NCBI RefSeq assembly: GCF_900129725.1
Contig: NZ_FQWQ01000006.1
Coordinates: 124,001-188,000, forward strand
Source of the DNA: Chryseolinea serpens
GTDB lineage: Bacteria; Bacteroidota; Bacteroidia; Cytophagales; Cyclobacteriaceae
Length of the DNA stretch: 64,000 nucleotides
Direction of reading: 5' to 3'
The position numbers and the translations under genes are program-made. This document shows positions 33,141 through 40,193 of the stretch, piece by piece. The stretch's first letter is position 1. Each line of letters starts with the position of its first letter. The notes below the pieces were generated by a model that was not told the origin of the DNA, ran no database searches, and saw only the letters and a program-made list of their open reading frames with translations.

Positions 33141-34871
33141 TTATGAAAAAATCTCCAAACGCTCAGCCCACGCCAACCCATTCGGCAATTCCTGCGCATT
33201 GAATTCCAGATGGATCACCCTCCGGTGCTTCGGACTGGTGGCTCTGGAAGAGGCGTGCAACACCAACGGCTTCATCAAATGAATGCTACAGGCCTTCACT
33301 TCGCAAACATGCGGAATGCTGTTTTGGGTGATCAACGCGATGTCGTTGTCGGATAATTTTTTCTGGTGCGATCCGGGCACGATCTTCAGTGCGCCGTTCG
33401 TTTCGTCGGCATCGTCCAAATGGATTCTTATGGTGATCGTGTCTTTCAACACCTGTTCCGGTGGGCAAACGCCGTGGTCGCCGGCTTTTTTTGTCCAGGC
33501 TGTGAAGCCTTCGGTTTCTATTTTTTCTTTTACGTGAATAACAATGTCCTGGTGCCAGGTGACATACCAATTCGATTCCGGCGTCTTGTCAAAAAAAATG
33601 GCTTTGGTGAGAAACAGGTTTGGGTTTATTTCCTTTAAGATAGCCGTCAGATTCGTGTTGAAGAGCAAGGGTTTCAGTTCGGGCAACTCGCGCAAAAGAT
33701 TTCGAATGGCGTGCGCATCCTCCGCTGGACGGCTTTTCAGATACATGTGAAGTTTCGAGCCAATGGCATTCACCTCCCGTTTGCTGAACACATGATGCAT
33801 CACCGACGATCCTTTGTAAATGACCTTGTTGATCTGATTTTGCAACGACCCCCGGTTGAATTCGAATTGATACTGATCCAACGCCTCTCCCAGGATGTCG
33901 CGAATGCGTCGCTTCAGTTTTTCGGGTGCCAGAATTTTTATGCGGTTGCCAAAGCCGAGGATCTCGCGCTCCAATTCAAAATTGATCTGGACCTGCAGCG
34001 AAAACACTACGCCCGTGGAAAGCTTCTCCTCCACTTTTTGCGAATGATGAATGGGCTTGGTCACAATGTAGGGAGCCGTTTCGTGGTCGGCGTGCAGCAG
34101 CACTTTTTCGGTCCTTCCATCCGGGTTCACCGAAACGCCTACCACGTGGTGGAAGAAACTGGAAATGTTGAAGTCTGTTGCCGGCACATATTTCACCGGG
34201 CTCTCATCGATGCTCACGATGCGATCCAGGGCCAGGTTTAGGATCGGCGTGTTCCGCTTCTTAACACCGAGCACAAACCAACGGTTGCGGTATTCTTTCA
34301 GGCAATAGGGATGAAAAACAAAAGTGTTCGCACTCCGTGCTTTAAAGGACTGGTAACAAATCTCGACCGCGCGTTTCTTGAGGATCGTATGATACAACGC
34401 GTCGATGTGCTCTAATCCTTTCAGGTTGTCATTCTTCTCAAAATCGATCACCGGCTCCTGGTTGGTCTTTGCCGCGTCGATCTTGTTTTCCAGCCGCTGC
34501 ACCATGCCGCTCAATTCCTGGAAATGACTGAAGCCTTTGAACTGCCGCAGAATCTCTACCACTTCAGTCAATTTGCCCAGGTCCTGGTCGGTCAGTGGAA
34601 TGTTGGTGATGGAGTATTCGGGGTCTTCATAGGTATAGAATTTCTTTTCCAGCACCACAATCGGCGCGTTATATCCCAGCTTGTCGCTGCGCATCAGCTG
34701 GATATCCATTTGCACGGTCCGCCGGCTGACGCCCTTGTCGATGCCCTCATATTCATAGAGTGTTTCGGAGCAGGCATCAATCAAATCCTCCAGCGTCCAA
34801 CGCCGCTGGCGGTTTTTGAGACAGGCATCGATGGTGCGAAAACGAATGAGGGCGTTGCGGTTGACCGGCAT
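33141..34871 (-). CDS. WYL-domain transcriptional regulator fused to PhyH-type Fe(II)/2-oxoglutarate dioxygenase
   Basis: 576 residues. An HTH region (about 5-65, DKGVSRRTVQMDIQLMR) is followed by a WYL domain (about 155-335; SFKARSANTFVFHPYCLKEY, RNRWFVLGV) that ends with the family-typical helical ending near 335. A phytanoyl-CoA dioxygenase-like domain covers about 355-576 with the metal triad His440 and Asp442 (TWHQDIVIH) and His539 (VLHASSR), and Arg550/Arg551 (PKHRRVIHLEFN) for 2-oxoglutarate. The reading frame is open across the junction. WYL domains bind ligands, often nucleic acids or nucleotides; the oxygenase half might modify or sense one. I set the start at 34871. An inverted repeat upstream is shared with the RNA/slipin/rtcB region. 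Confidence 0.88.
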   Translation of the reverse strand: MPVNRNALIRFRTIDACLKNRQRRWTLEDLIDACSETLYEYEGIDKGVSRRTVQMDIQLMRSDKLGYNAPIVVLEKKFYTYEDPEYSITNIPLTDQDLGKLTEVVEILRQFKGFSHFQELSGMVQRLENKIDAAKTNQEPVIDFEKNDNLKGLEHIDALYHTILKKRAVEICYQSFKARSANTFVFHPYCLKEYRNRWFVLGVKKRNTPILNLALDRIVSIDESPVKYVPATDFNISSFFHHVVGVSVNPDGRTEKVLLHADHETAPYIVTKPIHHSQKVEEKLSTGVVFSLQVQINFELEREILGFGNRIKILAPEKLKRRIRDILGEALDQYQFEFNRGSLQNQINKVIYKGSSVMHHVFSKREVNAIGSKLHMYLKSRPAEDAHAIRNLLRELPELKPLLFNTNLTAILKEINPNLFLTKAIFFDKTPESNWYVTWHQDIVIHVKEKIETEGFTAWTKKAGDHGVCPPEQVLKDTITIRIHLDDADETNGALKIVPGSHQKKLSDNDIALITQNSIPHVCEVKACSIHLMKPLVLHASSRATSPKHRRVIHLEFNAQELPNGLAWAERLEIFS

Positions 34872-34908
34872 ATCGGAACATATTTTCCGAAAAGATGGCA
34901 AAAATTAT

Positions 34909-34935
34909 CATCTACGCAAAGAGATTGCGTAGATG
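34909..34935. promoter_or_regulatory. Inverted-repeat operator upstream of WYL-PhyH gene
   Basis: Perfect 11-bp arms (CATCTACGCAA and TTGCGTAGATG) with a 5-bp centre, 37 bp before the start codon. The core CTACGCA-N7-TGCGTAG recurs at 36363-36383 with one mismatch. Probable autoregulatory site. Confidence 0.6.
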
Positions 34936-34953
34936 AGCCTCCAATAGAAATGG

Positions 34954-34995
34954 TCTAAAATCAAAGAAGCTGTCCCGGGTGAGACAGTTTCTTTG
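34954..34995 (-). terminator. Terminator of the LamG lipoprotein gene
   Basis: Stem CAAAGAA-g-CTGTC (34962-34974) pairs with GACAG-t-TTCTTTG (34983-34995). Read on the minus strand it is followed by ATTTTAGA. Confidence 0.7.
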
Positions 34996-35016
34996 TCTAT
35001 ATCAAAACTTCGGCGA

Positions 35017-36177
35017 TCACTTCACGGGAACTTCAGACGCCACCCTGGAGGGGCTGTTTTTCAAAGTACCGTTAAATTTGCTTGCCGACTTATCGATCAC
35101 GGCATCGCCGGTGGATTCGTTAAAATCCCAATAGCCAATCAAGCCCGGTGCAGAATGGTCGAGCTTTGTGATCATGAATTTTTGAATTTCAGCTTCAGCG
35201 AGCGCCCTGTTCCAGATCCTTAGTTCGTCAAGTTTTCCCTGGAAGTGAAGGGTACGTCCATTGTTGAATAGTATTCCGACCTTTGCATTTTCCTGGGGAG
35301 AATTTGATTTTAATGGCAGATCAGAAGAGCCAGCATAGGTACCTCCCATGTCTATTCCATTGAGATAACAACTCATGTCGGTTGCGCTTCGCATCACGCC
35401 GGTCATGTTTACCCAACGGCCGGCTACCGGATTGAACAAAGCCGATTTGGCCCTTCTGTAATGCTCGCTATTCTCTCCCTGGCCGTCACCGTATTGCACA
35501 CCAACGTGTGAAATGTTGCTGGTGATGAGACTAAAGCCATTGTAATAGGGTAAACCATCCTGACTGTCGATGATGGGCAGTGAACCCTTTGGCACGTTAG
35601 GATCAACCCATACCCAAACGGAAATAGTCACCGGCAAAGTCACATTGTCGTAGATGTTCCCTAAATCAATATAGTCGTCTACCCCGTCAAACGATATGGC
35701 GCGGTTTTCATCCGGATAGTTCTCCACATCAACAATCGTGACAGTCAGCGTTTTCTGATCGCCCGCCAATAAGCCATCCGAAGTCCGGTTAATGGTGAAG
35801 GTGATTTTCTCGTCGCTTTCCTGTTCAAAGTCGGGAAGGGCATGGAGCGCAACAGAAGCGCCCGTGGAGTCTTTGGGTATCAAAACTGAAAACTCTTCCT
35901 CTAAAAAGAGAAGGTCATCAATTCCGTAGTCCGTGCCAAAACCGGCAGTCGATGAGCTGACGGACAACGTAACATACTCATCTTTCTTTGCGGACTTGGC
36001 GAGCGTCAACCGGATAACAACTTCCGAGCCCTCATTCACTTGGGCAGCGGCGCCTTTCAAATTGATCGGGATCCTCTCATCTTCTTTGTCGTTCCTACAC
36101 GATGTGAAGCAAAGGGTGATGAGCAAAACCATGCCCATCCACAGGGGGGTAAATTTTGTAATTGGTTTCATTTCCAT
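35017..36177 (-). CDS. Lipoprotein with Calx-beta-like and LamG (concanavalin A-like) domains
   Basis: About 386 residues (start ATG 36177 or 36171). A lipoprotein leader ends at the Cys of LCFTSC. A Calx-beta-like domain (about 30-145, with FTINRTSDGLLAGDQKTLTV) is followed by a LamG/pentraxin-like jelly roll (about 150-370; AISFDGVDDYIDLG, GKLDELRIWNRAL, GYWDFNES). Such proteins bind glycans or proteins at the cell surface. The gene lies between the WYL-PhyH gene and the non-coding RNA region; a functional link to the RNA genes is not evident. Confidence 0.82.
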   Translation of the reverse strand: MEMKPITKFTPLWMGMVLLITLCFTSCRNDKEDERIPINLKGAAAQVNEGSEVVIRLTLAKSAKKDEYVTLSVSSSTAGFGTDYGIDDLLFLEEEFSVLIPKDSTGASVALHALPDFEQESDEKITFTINRTSDGLLAGDQKTLTVTIVDVENYPDENRAISFDGVDDYIDLGNIYDNVTLPVTISVWVWVDPNVPKGSLPIIDSQDGLPYYNGFSLITSNISHVGVQYGDGQGENSEHYRRAKSALFNPVAGRWVNMTGVMRSATDMSCYLNGIDMGGTYAGSSDLPLKSNSPQENAKVGILFNNGRTLHFQGKLDELRIWNRALAEAEIQKFMITKLDHSAPGLIGYWDFNESTGDAVIDKSASKFNGTLKNSPSRVASEVPVK

Positions 36178-36362
36178 TAACGTTTTAGTTATGACAAATA
36201 ACTGCGTTCCCACTGCAAATTTCTTTCAGTTCAGCCCAGCGGCTAAAACTTGGTAACGATTGGGCTGTCGGCCAAAATCATAAAAAGCCAATCCAACGGA
36301 TCCGCACGAGTCAATCGGCGGCTCCGAAAAGACTTTTCTAAAAAAAATTGAATTGTTTTTTA

Positions 36363-36383
36363 CTACGCAAAAAGACTGCGCAG
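36363..36383. promoter_or_regulatory. Second copy of the WYL-gene operator, before the tRNA-like RNA region
   Basis: CTACGCA-N7-TGCGCAG. Over 31 aligned bases (from CTACGCA to the CCTC that follows) it agrees with the site at 34912 at 26 positions, far beyond the palindrome alone. A possible -7 element CACCTTTG follows at 36392-36399. It lies between the divergent LamG gene and the first tRNA-like RNA. Confidence 0.55.
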
Positions 36384-36470
36384 ATGGCCCTCACCTTTGA
36401 TTCATCATTTACGCGGAGTGATAGCGGCTTCAAAGCGGCCCTCTTCCACAACAGTGGAAGGGGTTTATTG

Positions 36471-36683
36471 GGTCTTGTAGCTTAAAAGGAAAAGCCTGCG
36501 GTAAAAGTAGATCGCACCGCAGTGTGCCGGGATGATTCCGTTATGGCTGCGCGCTATAACGGATAGAATTTGTCCCGATAGCTATCGGGACACCGAAATA
36601 CCACTCGGAGAAGTAAAGTAGGGAAGCGCATTTAGAGCCCGGCTGCCCGCAAGGGAATCCCGGTTCGAATCCGGGGGAGGCCA
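36471..36683 (+). ncRNA. tRNA-like RNA with separated 5' and 3' halves (long insert)
   Basis: 5' part: acceptor strand GGTCTTG (36471-36477), then TA, D-arm GCTT-AAAAGGAA-AAGC (36480-36495) and an anticodon-like stem CTGCGG/CCGCAG (36496-36501, 36517-36522) with a 15-nt loop. The 3' part, about 115 nt further on, has a small stem CCC-GCAA-GGG (36646-36655), T-arm CCCGG-TTCGAAT-CCGGG (36659-36675), acceptor strand GGAGGCC (36676-36682) and discriminator A. The acceptor strands pair at six of seven positions with two G·U. Between them lie two hairpins, 36538-36562 and 36571-36592. No CCA and no 7-nt anticodon loop, so it is unlikely to be a working tRNA. Confidence 0.5.
36571..36592. repeat. 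Perfect 22-bp palindrome
   Basis: TGTCCCGATAG followed at once by its reverse complement. The core CCCGATAGCTATCGGG is, in my recollection, a frequent intergenic palindrome in Bacteroidota. Here it lies inside the insert of the split tRNA-like RNA, so it may have been inserted there. Confidence 0.7.
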
Positions 36684-36864
36684 CAAAATGTTCATTGAAT
36701 TAAAAATTGACGTCCGCCTGGGCGGATAAAAGATCTTCTCTCCGGCCGAAAGTCTGGAGGAAGCGCGGAAAAAACTAAGCAGAAGACCAGATGAGAGTTT
36801 CTGTATAGCTCCATAGTACTGTGGCCCGGCCACAGCATGCTGCTTCGCTGATGTTGTTTTCCAC

Positions 36865-36929
36865 CTTGCGTGTCGAAGGTTCGAATCCTTCTCCGCCCCG
36901 GCGGATAGCTCAGTCGGTAGAGCAGCAAT
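36865..36929 (+). ncRNA. Permuted tRNA-like RNA module (Y-RNA-like tRNA mimic)
   Basis: The 3' half of a tRNA precedes the 5' half. In order: anticodon-stem strand CTTGC (36865-36869), variable loop GTGTC, T-arm GAAGG-TTCGAAT-CCTTC (36875-36891), acceptor strand TCCGC, tetraloop CCCG (36897-36900), acceptor strand GCGGA (36901-36905), T8-A9, D-arm GCTC-AGTCGGTA-GAGC (36908-36923), A26, stem strand GCAA (36925-36928). The elbow residues G18-G19, T54-T55-C56, A58, G15 and C48 are all present. The acceptor end is thus closed by a loop while the free ends leave through the anticodon stem, the topology of bacterial Y RNAs such as YrlA. An ordinary tRNA call fails, since no 3' half follows. Confidence 0.75.
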
Positions 36930-37275
36930 CCATGGACTAAAAATCCATACTTGTTGAAAGAAGCCGGTCACTTCTTTAAAAAAAACGACCGCCATACAGA
37001 AAGCAACGACTGGCAAACCGGTTCACCCTTCTTCGGAAGGATTGAACAATCGGCCAGAAGCTTGTGAGGGCGAGGATACCGCACAGGATCGTTCGCGTAC
37101 TTTTTTGCAAAGATTCTTTCCGAGTCCTTCTCTTTTGCGGGATAGGTCAAGAAATCTCTTCAAAAAACTATCCGCCCGAAAATGTTTGCTCGCCGAGCTT
37201 CGGTTACGGCGAGCGCTCAATCGCTCTTCCGCTTCTGGAAGATGGTTTGCGGGTCGCGGCTTTCTTTTTAAATGA
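36930..37275 (+). other. Structured non-coding stretch before the slipin gene
   Basis: No coding signal. It begins with the hairpin ATGGA-CTAAAAA-TCCAT (36932-36948) directly after the permuted tRNA-like module. A long hairpin with UUCG tetraloop follows at 37010-37057 (CCTTC-TTCG-GAAGG core), then a stem GCGGGATAG/CTATCCGC at 37137-37175 and a GC-rich hairpin GCTCGCCG/CGGCGAGC at 37188-37214. It could be a leader of the slipin mRNA or one or more separate RNAs. No clear terminator lies before the slipin gene. Confidence 0.5.
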
Positions 37276-37305
37276 ATTTTTTATTTTTTATTAATTTCTA
37301 TTGTT

Positions 37306-38406
37306 ATGAAAAGGATCAGGATCAACACCGGCTACATCGGCCTGGTGTTCAAAAATGGCAACTACAAAAACGTGTTGACCGAGGGTGCATATTGGCTGTC
37401 GTTCAGCGAAACCGTCATGTTCTACGACATGACCAAGCCCTTCCATCCTTCCCTGGAACTGAACATCCTGTTGCGCGATCAGGCGTTGGCCGATTTGCTA
37501 ACCGTTGTGGAAGTGATGGATGCAGAGATCGCCCTGCACTATGAAAACGGAAACTTCAAAAGCGTGCTGATACCCGGACGCTACGCCTTCTGGAAAGGTG
37601 TGGTCGACTACACTTTCGTGAAAGCCGATTTGAGCAAAATCGAGATCACAGAAGATATCAACATCAACACCTTGATGCGAAAAGAAGTACAGCCCTACAT
37701 CCGCGTGTTTGCCGTGGAGTCGTATGAGAAGGGTATCCTGCTCATCGACGGAAAGCTGACAAAGGTGTTGGAAACCGGCGTATACTTCTTCTGGAAAAAT
37801 GCCGTGGTCGTCACCGTATTGAAAGCCGACTTGCGTCAATTGCAAATGGAGGTTTCCGGTCAGGAGATCCTGACCCGCGACAAGGCCGGGCTGCGTTTGA
37901 GCTTCTTTGCGCAATACAAAGTGGTAGACATCCTCAAGGCGCTGATCGAGAACAAAGATTTCGAAAAGCAATTGTACGTGATCATCCAACTTTGCTTGCG
38001 TGAATTTGTAGGAACGCTTTCGCTGGATGAGTTGCTGGAAAAAAAGGAATCCATCGGCGCCTACATGCTGGAGTCGTTGAAAGACAAGGCGGCTGCATTG
38101 GGTATCGAAGTGCGCGACTGCGGCGTGAAAGACATCATTTTGCCCGGCGAAATGAAAGAAATCATGAACCAGGTGCTGGTGGCCCAGAAAAAAGCCGAAG
38201 CCAACGTCATCATGCGTCGTGAAGAGACCGCCTCGACACGCAGCTTGCTGAACACGGCCAAGTTGATGGAGGAGAACAGCATGCTGTTCAAGTTAAAAGA
38301 AATGGAGTACGTCGAAAAGATCGCCGACAAGATCAACACCATCTCGTTGTCAGGTGGCAACCAGGTCATCGATCAGTTGAAAGACATCTTCGTGCCCCGC
38401 AAATAA
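37306..38406 (+). CDS. Slipin-like SPFH/band-7 protein
   Basis: 366 residues. The N-terminal half has two repeated beta segments (GNFKSVLIPGRYAFWK... and GKLTKVLETGVYFFWK..., each followed by a KADL motif). A band-7/SPFH core (about 185-300, with LTRDKAGLRLSFFAQYKV and GIEVRDCGVKDIILPGEM) and a helical oligomerisation tail follow. There is no N-terminal membrane anchor, unlike stomatin or typical slipins, so it may be soluble or peripheral. SPFH proteins form large rings at membranes. It is encoded upstream of rtcB copy 2 with its own terminator between them; an RNA-repair link is inferred from position. Confidence 0.88.
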   Translation: MKRIRINTGYIGLVFKNGNYKNVLTEGAYWLSFSETVMFYDMTKPFHPSLELNILLRDQALADLLTVVEVMDAEIALHYENGNFKSVLIPGRYAFWKGVVDYTFVKADLSKIEITEDININTLMRKEVQPYIRVFAVESYEKGILLIDGKLTKVLETGVYFFWKNAVVVTVLKADLRQLQMEVSGQEILTRDKAGLRLSFFAQYKVVDILKALIENKDFEKQLYVIIQLCLREFVGTLSLDELLEKKESIGAYMLESLKDKAAALGIEVRDCGVKDIILPGEMKEIMNQVLVAQKKAEANVIMRREETASTRSLLNTAKLMEENSMLFKLKEMEYVEKIADKINTISLSGGNQVIDQLKDIFVPRK

Positions 38407-38424
38407 AAACGTTGTGCGATAGCA

Positions 38425-38452
38425 GGGCTGTATTCCGGAATACAGCCCATTT
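38425..38452 (+). terminator. Terminator of the slipin gene
   Basis: Perfect 12-bp arms without a spacer (GGGCTGTATTCC/GGAATACAGCCC), followed by ATTTTATT. Confidence 0.8.
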
Positions 38453-38539
38453 TATTGCGATCGCCAAAAACGTCAATCAAACAAAAAGCGGCGTGACAAA
38501 CATTTTAAGTCCGCTCGTCTTCTTAAATTCACATTGAAA

Positions 38540-39946
38540 ATGATACTCAAAGGAAACGATCTTAAAAAAATAGGATACACAGAGGGCAAAGTGCTTGGCC
38601 TTGCGTTGACCATTATTGAAAAAGAATATGCCACATTGCTACCGGCCGATCAGCTTGCCTTGCTGCAACACGTGAAGGACGATCCCGCAGGCTATGTCCA
38701 TCATGAAAAGCTCTCGCCCCTGGCAACAGAAATGCTGAAACCCGCCGATGCAACGCTCGCGCTGGAACCCCACGGCAAGCCCTATAAAATATACGGCGCC
38801 GAAGCCATCGAAGAATGCGCTATACAGCAAATGGACATTGCGTCCAGGTTGCCCATCACCGTTGCCGGTGCCCTCATGCCCGATGCGCATCAAGGTTATG
38901 GACTTCCCATCGGCGGCGTGCTGGCCACCAAAAATGCGGTGATCCCCTATGGTGTTGGGGTGGACATTGGTTGCCGGATGTGCCTGACCCTGTATGACCT
39001 GCCGGTGACGATGCTGGAGGACGATAAAGAAGCTTTGAAAAAAATGCTGGTCAATAACACCATGTTCGGGCAAGCCACTTTTAAACGGCCAAAGGATCAC
39101 GCCATCTTCGAGCGTGACGAGTTCAGTGACATCGCGGTGGTGAAAGGCTTGAAAGACAAAGCGTGGAGACAGATCGGTTCGTCCGGTGGCGGAAATCACT
39201 TCGTGGAATTCGGCATCGTAGACATTCCATCCGTTGCCGATGCGTTGGGCCTGCAACCCGGAAAATATCTGGCGTTGCTTTCGCACTCCGGCTCCCGTGG
39301 TTTGGGGGCCACCCTGGCCGGTCATTATACAAAGATCGCCATGGATGTTTGCAAACTTCCCCAGGAAGCCAAACACCTCGCGTGGCTTGACCTCGACACG
39401 GAGGCTGGCCAGGAATACTGGCTCGCGATGAACCTGGCGGGCGACTATGCTTCGGCATGTCATCACCAGATCCATGAACGGATGGCCGTGGGGCTGCGTT
39501 CGAATCCGCTGGTGATGGTGGAGAACCACCACAACTTTGCCTGGAAGGAACAAGATGCCTCTGGCGAGGAAGTTATCGTTCACCGTAAGGGCGCCACTCC
39601 CGCAGGCAAGGGAGTGCTCGGCATTATTCCCGGATCCATGGCCACACCAGGATTTATTGTGAGGGGAAAAGGTGTATCGACATCAATCAATTCGGCATCG
39701 CATGGTGCGGGCAGACTGATGTCGCGGACCAAGGCAAAACAAACGATCTTGCCAGGCCATGTCAACAAAGTGCTGAAGGCAGCCGGTGTGGAATTGATCG
39801 GTTCGGGTCTTGATGAAGCACCCATGGCCTATAAGAATATCCACGAGGTGATGGCCTCCCAGCACGAATTGGTAGACGTTTTAGGGACGTTCATGCCAAA
39901 AATCGTGAGGATGTGCGGCGATGAAAGATTCAAAGAAGTGGACTAA
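38540..39946 (+). CDS. rtcB: RtcB-family RNA ligase, copy 2
   Basis: 468 residues from ATG 38540 (a TTG 6 bp earlier is less likely). All ligase segments are kept: DAHQGYG, GVDIGCRM, GGGNHFVEFG, SHSGSRGLG, VENHHNFAW, VHRKGATPA, ASHGAGRLMSR with the guanylated His and MAYKNI with the C-terminal Lys. It aligns with copy 1 over its full length, with the most differences in the first 60 residues and around 170-195. It follows the slipin gene and the tRNA-like RNAs, so this copy is the better candidate for a dedicated RNA-repair or RNA-circularising role. It has a strong terminator of its own. Confidence 0.93.
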   Translation: MILKGNDLKKIGYTEGKVLGLALTIIEKEYATLLPADQLALLQHVKDDPAGYVHHEKLSPLATEMLKPADATLALEPHGKPYKIYGAEAIEECAIQQMDIASRLPITVAGALMPDAHQGYGLPIGGVLATKNAVIPYGVGVDIGCRMCLTLYDLPVTMLEDDKEALKKMLVNNTMFGQATFKRPKDHAIFERDEFSDIAVVKGLKDKAWRQIGSSGGGNHFVEFGIVDIPSVADALGLQPGKYLALLSHSGSRGLGATLAGHYTKIAMDVCKLPQEAKHLAWLDLDTEAGQEYWLAMNLAGDYASACHHQIHERMAVGLRSNPLVMVENHHNFAWKEQDASGEEVIVHRKGATPAGKGVLGIIPGSMATPGFIVRGKGVSTSINSASHGAGRLMSRTKAKQTILPGHVNKVLKAAGVELIGSGLDEAPMAYKNIHEVMASQHELVDVLGTFMPKIVRMCGDERFKEVD

Positions 39947-39978
39947 CTCCCGACTCGCTGAAATTTTTCTCCAGCTCC

Positions 39979-40010
39979 GATAAAGAAGTTTTAAAAACTT
40001 CTTTATACTT
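39979..40010 (+). terminator. Terminator of rtcB copy 2
   Basis: Long AT-rich palindrome (TAAAGAAGTTTT/AAAACTTCTTTA) followed by TACTTTTA. Confidence 0.75.
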
Positions 40011-40019
40011 TTACATCAT

Positions 40020-40178
40020 GATGTCAATGCTACACCAAATTAACCAAGCACAGAAGTCGTCGGCGCAAGTCCGCGACCCTAAGTGCTATTATGTCCGGAG
40101 TAGTATGTTGAGATGATTCAAAAAGATCAAAGCCATACAGAAAGCCCGGACGCTAAAATGTCTGGGCTTTTTTATTTT
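40020..40178 (+). ncRNA. Candidate small RNA or attenuator ending in a strong terminator
   Basis: Between the rtcB terminator and the DinB-like gene. Nested stems AGCAC...GTGCT (about 40047-40086) enclose GTCG-CGG...CCG-CGAC. A strong terminator, AAGCCCGGAC/GTCTGGGCTT followed by TTTTTTATTTT (40142-40178), lies 16 bp before the next start codon. That position fits either a free small RNA or a leader that controls the DinB-like gene. I cannot match it to a known riboswitch. Confidence 0.4.
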
Positions 40179-40193
40179 AAACCACTCTCTATC

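Noticed and set aside
36471-36683. tmRNA or group-I-intron-containing tRNA
   Set aside because: Too short for tmRNA, with a true D-arm and no tag-like reading frame. I see no group I core elements in the insert.
36900-36972. Ordinary tRNA gene beginning at the GGCGGATAGCTCAG sequence
   Set aside because: The D-arm is perfect, but no T-arm or matching acceptor strand follows. The matching 3' half lies directly before it, so the permuted reading fits better.
40050-40110. Cobalamin-type riboswitch
   Set aside because: A short stretch (GGCGCAAGTCCGCGACC) recalls part of the B12 box region, but the conserved core is missing and the downstream gene has no link to B12.
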